From: a virus
Length of the DNA: 25,974 nt
Direction: 5' to 3' (one strand)
IMG/VR virus record: IMGVR_UViG_3300034062_008799
Location: 1-25,974 of that record
Shown here piece after piece: positions 21,141 to 25,974 of this stretch. Positions within the stretch are counted from its first letter, which is position 1. Each line of letters begins with the position of its first letter. The notes below the pieces were generated by a model, which saw only the letters and a program-made list of their open reading frames with translations, was not told the origin of the DNA and made no database searches. The translations under genes and the position numbers were made by a program.

Positions 21141-22043
21141 GTGGATGTTCCCCAACAGGGCACCGAGCCCACGCTCACGGATGAAAAACCGGATCATCAA
21201 CCGGAAAACCTTCGCTTACAAGTTCTTGAAAAAAGGCTCGCAAAATTAGGCGAGTGGGCCTTATCTGCCCAGGAAGGGTTCAGAGGCCTACAAGAAAAAC
21301 AAGACCTGATTGCCGCTGACCTCGCTTCTCATCAGGCAGCATTACAAACTCAACAGCAGACCGCGGCTGTTGACGTGGTGATGGGTTACAGGCCTTCAGG
21401 TGAGCAGCTAATCCTGCTGTTTGAGGCCTTGGCGCAGTGGCAATGCGGTGCCCCTGAGGTTGAGAAATCAGCCCGGGCCAGTTTCAAAACCAAAGACAAT
21501 AACGAAGGAGGAGGAGGGGGGAAAGATGTAAATTATTCTTACGCGACGCCAGGAGAAATTTCCTCGCTGGCACGGACAGCAGGAGAAGTTGGGCTAGCGC
21601 ATTTTCATCGAGAAATTGTTCTTTCAGATTATAGTGTCATTAGAACTTATTTGTTACATAAGGGCGGTGGTTTTATTTACTCAGACGTGCCACTTTTGAC
21701 GAGGGAAAATAAATTACTTAGTCCTATGCAAGTTTGGTCAGTGGCTAACACTTCGGCAAGGCGACTAGGACTCCTTTCGGTCTTAGGCATCATGCCAAGC
21801 GACACCGATGATGATGGCAATCCGCGCCAGCCAGAGGGCCAGGCAAATGGCCGCGGCCGATCAATTCGAACTGTGGGTGCAAGTTTGGGCTCCTCCACCA
21901 GACTGGGAGAAAAACCACCGCCATTGCCTGAAGCGAACATAAAGCGCATCCCAACTTCCAAACCTGCTGCCGTAGGGGCGGAGCCTGGGCAAGCGGAAGC
22001 ACCGATTCCAACCACAGCAACGGCCGGCTATGTGCCCGCATGA
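21141..22043 (+). CDS. erf: ERF-family single-strand annealing protein
   Basis: The 300-residue protein starts at GTG, the first start after an in-frame TGA. Residues 22-72 are a likely coiled coil. Residues 90-228 are the ERF core: LFEALAQWQ, then VNYSYATPGEISSLARTAGEVGLAHFHREIV, YLLHKGGGFIYSDVPL, and NTSARRLGLLSVLGIMPSDTDDDGN, which corresponds to the family's TYxxRYxLxxxLGI...DDD end. ERF proteins (as in P22) anneal single strands and promote recombination or circularisation of phage DNA. An unusual poly-Gly insert (EGGGGGKD, about 122-129) interrupts the core. The C-terminus is Pro-rich and disordered. SSB and a nuclease follow in the operon, completing a recombination set. Confidence 0.85.
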   Translation: MDVPQQGTEPTLTDEKPDHQPENLRLQVLEKRLAKLGEWALSAQEGFRGLQEKQDLIAADLASHQAALQTQQQTAAVDVVMGYRPSGEQLILLFEALAQWQCGAPEVEKSARASFKTKDNNEGGGGGKDVNYSYATPGEISSLARTAGEVGLAHFHREIVLSDYSVIRTYLLHKGGGFIYSDVPLLTRENKLLSPMQVWSVANTSARRLGLLSVLGIMPSDTDDDGNPRQPEGQANGRGRSIRTVGASLGSSTRLGEKPPPLPEANIKRIPTSKPAAVGAEPGQAEAPIPTTATAGYVPA

Positions 22044-22243
22044 TGACCCTTGCCATCAAGCCATCCTTTTTGCTATTGCGCTGGCGAGTCAATTCTCAAT
22101 GGCGTTGTTTGAGTTTCTCAACCCATGATCCTCAATGGCGCGAGACATTCCAAACGATGGTGCGCAACCAATTGCAAGTCCATTTGATTTATCCTCCAAC
22201 CAAAGCATCTAAAGACCATGTCACGAATTGTTCGAACAGCTGA
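22040..22243 (+). CDS. Small recombination-operon protein, unknown
   Basis: The 67-residue ORF starts at ATGA overlapping the ERF stop and overlaps the next gene by 26 bp. The protein is basic with several Trp (RWRVNSQWRCLSFSTHDPQWRETFQ). No family is recognised. The tight coupling on both sides favours a real gene. Confidence 0.5.
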   Translation: MMTLAIKPSFLLLRWRVNSQWRCLSFSTHDPQWRETFQTMVRNQLQVHLIYPPTKASKDHVTNCSNS

Positions 22244-22703
22244 GCCTGATGTCTTCTTTCATGAAGACGCCGGTTATCTCATCCCTCCTAAACAGAGCAA
22301 TCTGGCGCCAGTGCTGTTGATTGCCCGATGTGGCACCCTAGGACTGCGTGCCAATGGCACCCTGGTTCGCTTGCACCGGCCTGAGGAATGGTCAGCCGGC
22401 ATGCACGGCATGTACGGCGAATGGAGCGAGATTGAGATGAATTGCCGAGGGCTTACCTGGGATGAAGATAGAACAAAGACTTTGTTGGAACAAACAGAAT
22501 CCATGCTTCTGTTGCCCGAAAAAAGCTTGAGCCAAGAGACCCTTGCGATAGCTTGCCTTGTTTGGGCCCAGGCCCACATCGTAAGCCTCATGCCGTACAA
22601 GAAAGCGCAGATTCGCATAGAAGAACTTCAAGAAGCCATTGAAGATGTCAAGAAGAAGAACAGTAAGCTAAAAGCAGCTTTGACTAAATCTAAAAATTCC
22701 TGA
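22218..22703 (+). CDS. Recombination-operon protein with C-terminal coil, unknown
   Basis: The 161-residue protein starts MSRIVRTAEPDVFFHEDAGYL and has a mixed fold followed by a lysine-rich coiled coil at the end (RIEELQEAIEDVKKKNSKLKAALTKSK). The acidic-basic coil could mediate oligomerisation or bind DNA. No family is recognised. It sits between ERF and SSB. Confidence 0.65.
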   Translation: MSRIVRTAEPDVFFHEDAGYLIPPKQSNLAPVLLIARCGTLGLRANGTLVRLHRPEEWSAGMHGMYGEWSEIEMNCRGLTWDEDRTKTLLEQTESMLLLPEKSLSQETLAIACLVWAQAHIVSLMPYKKAQIRIEELQEAIEDVKKKNSKLKAALTKSKNS

Positions 22704-22734
22704 AGCAAACTAACTACTAATTTTATTGCCTCCC

Positions 22735-23148
22735 ATGAACACAATTCAAATCATTGGCAAGATCACTCGCGAACCGGAAATAGACGGAGAAATTACGAGA
22801 ATGGAGTTAGCTTCCTTCGACAATCAAGATCCAAGGCCAATCTGGTTCAAGGTTTCCGTCAAGGGGCACAAAAAACTGATGGCAAGCATCAAGAAGGAAT
22901 CATTGGTGGCCATTACAGGCTCTATGAAATCTATGCACTGGCCCAACCCAGCCACAAATGTAACCTATAGGACACTGGTCCTATGCGCAACATCTGTGCA
23001 TTTGCTAGAAGATTTTAGAAATCGCCTGTCAATTGTCCATCAAGATGAGGCAAAGCCCAGCTTGGAATGCCGCATCCGAGATCCGCACCGTGGGGCAATT
23101 GAACAACATATCACTAGCGCTAAGCGATCTGGAGGTTTACTCGCATGA
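22735..23148 (+). CDS. ssb: Single-stranded DNA-binding protein (OB fold)
   Basis: The 137-residue protein reads as an SSB-like OB fold: MNTIQIIGKITREPEIDGEITRMELASFDN, PIWFKVSVKGHKKLMASIKKESLVAITGSMKS, YRTLVLCATSVHLLED. The classic acidic C-terminal tail of bacterial SSB is absent; the end is basic (AKRSGGLLA). I use ATG 22735 rather than TTG 22726. SSB coats single strands made during replication or annealing, consistent with ERF upstream. Its stop overlaps the next gene by ATGA. Confidence 0.75.
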   Translation: MNTIQIIGKITREPEIDGEITRMELASFDNQDPRPIWFKVSVKGHKKLMASIKKESLVAITGSMKSMHWPNPATNVTYRTLVLCATSVHLLEDFRNRLSIVHQDEAKPSLECRIRDPHRGAIEQHITSAKRSGGLLA

Positions 23149-23756
23149 ATCATGCAACACAAGGCCATGCCACAGACGAACAAGTGTTCCCCTTGTTATG
23201 CAAACAAGTGAATCAAGATAATCAAGTAAGATGGATTAAAACCAAGATTGGCGAGATCCTGTCTCGACATTTTGTCATTACTGAAGCGCATCTCAGGACA
23301 GAGCTGGCTTCCTATGCGGAGCGATTAACAGACGGCGATGGTAAAGATATGTTGTGCCTTGTTTTAGAACAGATGGTATTGCGAAAGCAACTCCAGCGAT
23401 GGCAGCCCTATCCAGGCATGCCACCTTCAACCTTTGGAAATGATGATTTTGTCTATTTAATGCCATCACAGGGAGACTTTGATGTTTTTGATTCAATTGA
23501 ACAGCTTGAACCACAAATAACCGAGCAAACAACTCGTGAGTTGCCGCAAACGCCACTCTCTTTAGCCAACCGTTTGGCAGCCGCTGCGTGTAAGGGTAGT
23601 GGCATTTGTGAAGCCATAACCCCAAAGACTGATGGGTATTGTGCTGTCTGCAGACAAATGAGCGCTGCAGTTGCCGCAGAGCTGGCCAAGGAACTACGCG
23701 AACGCCACGGTGGCAGCACCCAGGTTGCGGACATGCTCGATGGGTTGTTGGGATGA
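23145..23756 (+). CDS. Recombination-operon protein with late Cys motif, unknown
   Basis: The 203-residue protein has a helical N-terminal half (DNQVRWIKTKIGEILSRHFVITEAHLRTELASYAERL) and a C-terminal segment with four Cys (ACKGSGICEAITPKTDGYCAVCRQM) that resembles a zinc ribbon, which could bind DNA. It overlaps SSB and the nuclease gene by ATGA. No family is recognised. Confidence 0.65.
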   Translation: MNHATQGHATDEQVFPLLCKQVNQDNQVRWIKTKIGEILSRHFVITEAHLRTELASYAERLTDGDGKDMLCLVLEQMVLRKQLQRWQPYPGMPPSTFGNDDFVYLMPSQGDFDVFDSIEQLEPQITEQTTRELPQTPLSLANRLAAAACKGSGICEAITPKTDGYCAVCRQMSAAVAAELAKELRERHGGSTQVADMLDGLLG

Positions 23757-24253
23757 GCACAGGCAAAAGGCCCAAAACAAACTTATCAGCAAATGTATCA
23801 ACCAAGAAACGAAGTCGCTTGGAGAATGTTTTTAGCGCTAAATGGCTGCGCGATTACCCTCATTTGCATTTTGAACGTGAATATGTGATTCCTGGCTGGC
23901 GGGCATGGGCCGAAGAAAAAAAACAACTGGGCCTTGTTACCAGACGGGTTCCGTTCAAGGCTGATTTTGCTTGGCCTCAAGCGTGTGTAGTTGTGGAGGT
24001 TCAAGGCGGCACTTTTGTCGTTGGCGGCCATTCGACTGGGCCAGGCATTGAGCGCGACGCCATCAAAAGCCTTACAGCTCAAGTCAGCGGTTGGGCGCTG
24101 ATCTGCCTAACTGACAAGATGTTGACTCGCAATGGCGAGAAGATATGGCTGCCGAAACTGGCATCATTTATTGTCGCTCGAACCGCATCAAAAGCAGCAA
24201 TGCGTGAGATCGCCATAAAGCAATCTGTTGAAAACCTGATGATGCAAGGCTGA
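23753..24253 (+). CDS. PD-(D/E)XK-type phage endonuclease
   Basis: I place the start at ATG 23753, overlapping the previous stop; the frame is open further upstream but less convincing. The 166-residue protein has VPFKADFAWPQACVVVEVQGGTF, with Asp71 and Glu82-x-Gln84 forming the D...ExQ core. GGHSTGPGIERDAIKSLTAQVSGWALICLT follows, with His93, Asp102 and Lys105. This is the layout of a widespread phage endonuclease group related to Vsr/DUF559 nucleases. Gln in place of the usual Lys is a known variation. Likely roles are Holliday-junction or mismatch-type cleavage, or resolving branched DNA in the recombination pathway. The exact substrate cannot be read from sequence. Confidence 0.75.
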   Translation: MSTGKRPKTNLSANVSTKKRSRLENVFSAKWLRDYPHLHFEREYVIPGWRAWAEEKKQLGLVTRRVPFKADFAWPQACVVVEVQGGTFVVGGHSTGPGIERDAIKSLTAQVSGWALICLTDKMLTRNGEKIWLPKLASFIVARTASKAAMREIAIKQSVENLMMQG

Positions 24254-24864
24254 TGGCTATTGAAACGCAAGGCTTTTGGCTCTCTCTGTGGGGCAGAACC
24301 CTGGATTCCAGTGCGATTGTGGAGCTGCAGACTGGTCAGCCACGCAAATTTCTGCCGCCCGGGACATTCTGTAAGCCAGCAAAAGCCAGTGTTAAAGATG
24401 TGTTGGCAGAAGAAGCCTATAACATTCGCTCTGTTGCCGTCAACTTACCAGGAGAATGTTTGCCTTTTATTCTCTATACAGTTAAATTGGCTGATAACCC
24501 CAATGCAACAGGATCAAATCACAGAAAGTTAACCTTACCAACAGGGGGCCTCATCATCAACCCAAACCGAGAAACCCCTGCAAAACCTGTCACGCTGCGA
24601 TTCCCAGTGGGAACCTTGTTGCTCCGCTTGGAAAGGCCTTGTACTGAAAATCAATGGTGCCGTGATAAAGCACTGATTGCTACAGCTGTCCCCCGTTTCA
24701 CGGCTGATGGTTGGTGCCGCCGCACCTTCCATTACGACGACCCTGCCAGGGTGTTCAAACCCACTGCGATTGTTTACCGAGACAGCCTCGATGCCATCGT
24801 TTTTGTGGAAGAGTTCAACCATGTAGGCGACACCATCGTTGTCGAGCGATTCGCTTTGCAGTAA
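24253..24864 (+). CDS. Early operon protein, unknown
   Basis: The 203-residue protein starts at ATG sharing its A with the preceding TGA. It is beta-rich with two Cys pairs (PCTENQWC, DGWCRR) and contains FHYDDPARVFKPTAIVYRDSLDAIVFVEEF. No family is recognised. Its place between a nuclease and an endolysin gives little hint of its role. Confidence 0.65.
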   Translation: MAIETQGFWLSLWGRTLDSSAIVELQTGQPRKFLPPGTFCKPAKASVKDVLAEEAYNIRSVAVNLPGECLPFILYTVKLADNPNATGSNHRKLTLPTGGLIINPNRETPAKPVTLRFPVGTLLLRLERPCTENQWCRDKALIATAVPRFTADGWCRRTFHYDDPARVFKPTAIVYRDSLDAIVFVEEFNHVGDTIVVERFALQ

Positions 24865-24876
24865 TCGGCAGAATGG

Positions 24877-25623
24877 ATGGACAGCCTTGGCATCACGATG
24901 ACTGGACGGATTGCCGACAAGAAGCCTGAAGCGGTCAAAACCATCCTCACCATCACTGCTTTACAGGATTCCTGGCTCAAGCAGAAGCCAGTCCCAGCGA
25001 GTGACCTCAGCTCAGACCAAAGGAAGCCAGTGAAGGCAGGAGCCATTCACGGTTTGGTGGCCGTACGGGAAATCCCCCGCACGGCCCATGTTGAGGTCGA
25101 CCTTGCCGAAGGCGGCGGCACCTGGGTGATCTGGCAGCCCCACTGGAGAGGGTTCTCAGAGCCTCCCACCAGCACCATCGTGAGAGGCCTGATTGATTGG
25201 CGCGACATGGGCGCAGCGGTTTCCAATCATCTCAGCGTTGGGGAGGTGCTGCAGTTCGATCCCCGTCGGCGGCCATCACCTTCCAGCGGGGACATCCCCC
25301 GCATCATCCACACTGCACGCAAAGGCTTTGAGCCCCTCAGGCTTGCCTGGGGGACACCGCTGGGCGTGACCAGTTTCTACCGACCTGAGCCGATCAACGC
25401 TCAAGTTGGAGGGGTTCGGAACAGTCACCACATCCCCGGCAACGCATTTGACATCTACCCCATCGGCCGCAGCTTGGAGGAATTCTTCCAATGGGCTCGC
25501 GTTCGCTGGACTGGCGGCCTGGGCGATGGCCGGGATAGGGGATTTCTCCACTTCGACACCCGCAATTTTGGTGGATTCGCACCCGGCGGTGGCCGGCGGC
25601 CGGCGGCTGAGTGGATCTACTGA
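24877..25623 (+). CDS. Peptidoglycan peptidase M15 endolysin with N-terminal SH3-like domain
   Basis: The 248-residue protein has an N-terminal segment of about 30 residues (ALQDSWLKQKPVPASDLSSDQRKPVKAGAIHGL) typical of an SH3-like domain that I associate with cyanobacterial cell-wall proteins. A C-terminal M15A-type peptidase (about 155-248) follows. The peptidase has the TSFYRPEPIN motif, Ser183, His185 and Asp192 in the SxHxxGxAxD motif, and His225-x-Asp227, the zinc-binding and catalytic set. It would cut D,L- or D,D-peptide bonds in peptidoglycan and lyse the host. No signal peptide is present, so a holin or similar factor is expected. ATG 24877 is used; ATG 24873 is out of frame. Confidence 0.85.
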   Translation: MDSLGITMTGRIADKKPEAVKTILTITALQDSWLKQKPVPASDLSSDQRKPVKAGAIHGLVAVREIPRTAHVEVDLAEGGGTWVIWQPHWRGFSEPPTSTIVRGLIDWRDMGAAVSNHLSVGEVLQFDPRRRPSPSSGDIPRIIHTARKGFEPLRLAWGTPLGVTSFYRPEPINAQVGGVRNSHHIPGNAFDIYPIGRSLEEFFQWARVRWTGGLGDGRDRGFLHFDTRNFGGFAPGGGRRPAAEWIY

Positions 25624-25635
25624 TCACACAATTGG

Positions 25636-25812
25636 ATGCCCTACAGAAAACCCCCGCTCATCACTCCACCGATCCTGACGGCAGGGCAGGCATTGTTCCT
25701 GGCATCCCAGCAGCAGCTGCACCGCCAATCAATCGAGGAGACCAATGCTGACGCGGAACTTTTCGCTCACATAATGGATTTCGACGGAAAATTCCAGCAG
25801 AATCTTGCGTAG
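25636..25812 (+). CDS. Possible 58-residue protein, unknown
   Basis: Starting 12 bp after the endolysin, the frame MPYRKPPLITPPILTAGQA to DFDGKFQQNLA is uninterrupted for 58 codons and looks protein-like, with charged helical content. It overlaps the leftward gene from the right edge by 84 bp, so the two cannot easily both be freely evolving. It is a weak call. Confidence 0.35.
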   Translation: MPYRKPPLITPPILTAGQALFLASQQQLHRQSIEETNADAELFAHIMDFDGKFQQNLA

Positions 25813-25974
25813 GGCATCGTCGCTGCACGCTGCCAAGGTGGCCGTATCCCGAAGCAGGCAGTCGTAAACCGTCGACGCATCGCTGGAGGCACTGGGCGTC
25901 AAGGCAACAATCTGATCACGCAGTTGGCAGATCGCCACCCCCAGGGCAACAACCCCCTCGGTTTGCAGGGCCTC
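25729..25974 (-). CDS. Leftward gene, 5' partial at window edge, unknown
   Basis: The frame is open from the right edge (EALQTEGVVALGVAICQLRDQIVALTPSAS) to a stop at 25729. The visible 81 residues are helical with alternating charge, ending KFRVSIGLLD. A GTG at 25938 could be an internal start, but the open upstream sequence is equally protein-like. Family unknown. It converges on the endolysin operon. Confidence 0.6.
   Translation of the reverse strand, partial: EALQTEGVVALGVAICQLRDQIVALTPSASSDASTVYDCLLRDTATLAACSDDALRKILLEFSVEIHYVSEKFRVSIGLLD

Noticed and set aside
20680-21249. Rightward 189-codon frame across the end of the putative regulator gene
   Set aside because: It is out of frame with the clearly coding gene it overlaps and is rich in Arg, Ser and Pro, as frame shadows of GC-rich genes are.

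Overview
The window is a contiguous piece of a lambda-like siphophage genome. It carries the end of the tail module, an attachment site, an integrase and the early (replication, recombination, lysis) region. The host is most likely a GC-rich cyanobacterium of the Synechococcus/Cyanobium type. I infer this from protein style, a tRNA fragment with no encoded CCA and one HIP1 octamer (17767-17774), and it is not proven.

Region 1 (1-10376, mostly + strand) holds tail-tip genes in lambda order, L-K-I-J. Two leftward genes, a KilA-N regulator and a PspC/SHOCT membrane protein, interrupt the order between K and I and look like lysogenic-conversion cargo ('morons'). J is split into two ORFs joined by an ATGA overlap inside one fibronectin-III-like domain. 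Fibre or adhesion-type genes and two tiny membrane or secreted proteins follow.

Region 2 (10382-13883, - strand) is a six-gene operon of tail appendage proteins: a Gp80-like protein, two unknowns, a LamG-like protein, a silk-like Gly/Ala/Ser 20-residue repeat protein and a BppU-N-like protein. It converges on region 1.

Region 3 (13884-15437) has a 450-bp gap containing the 3' part of a CAU-anticodon tRNA (14163-14204), then helically phased 10-bp repeats, then a tyrosine recombinase. Tail genes lie on one side of this att site and int plus early genes on the other. That is the order of an excised or virion genome (attP), not of an integrated prophage.

Region 4 (15417-19696, - strand) is an early operon read leftward from a replication-initiator-like gene through two unknowns, a DUF2303 protein and two more unknowns to an excisionase-like gene that converges on int. 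The initiator gene contains seven G/C-tract palindromes next to an AT-rich stretch, which closely resembles the lambda ori inside gene O.

Region 5 (19929-25623, + strand) is read divergently. It holds a possible regulator, an ERF single-strand annealing protein, SSB and a PD-(D/E)XK-like nuclease with small unknowns between them, and ends with an M15 peptidase endolysin. A leftward partial gene enters from the right edge. Tightly overlapping stops and starts (ATGA, GTGA, TGATG) recur throughout, as is typical of phage operons.
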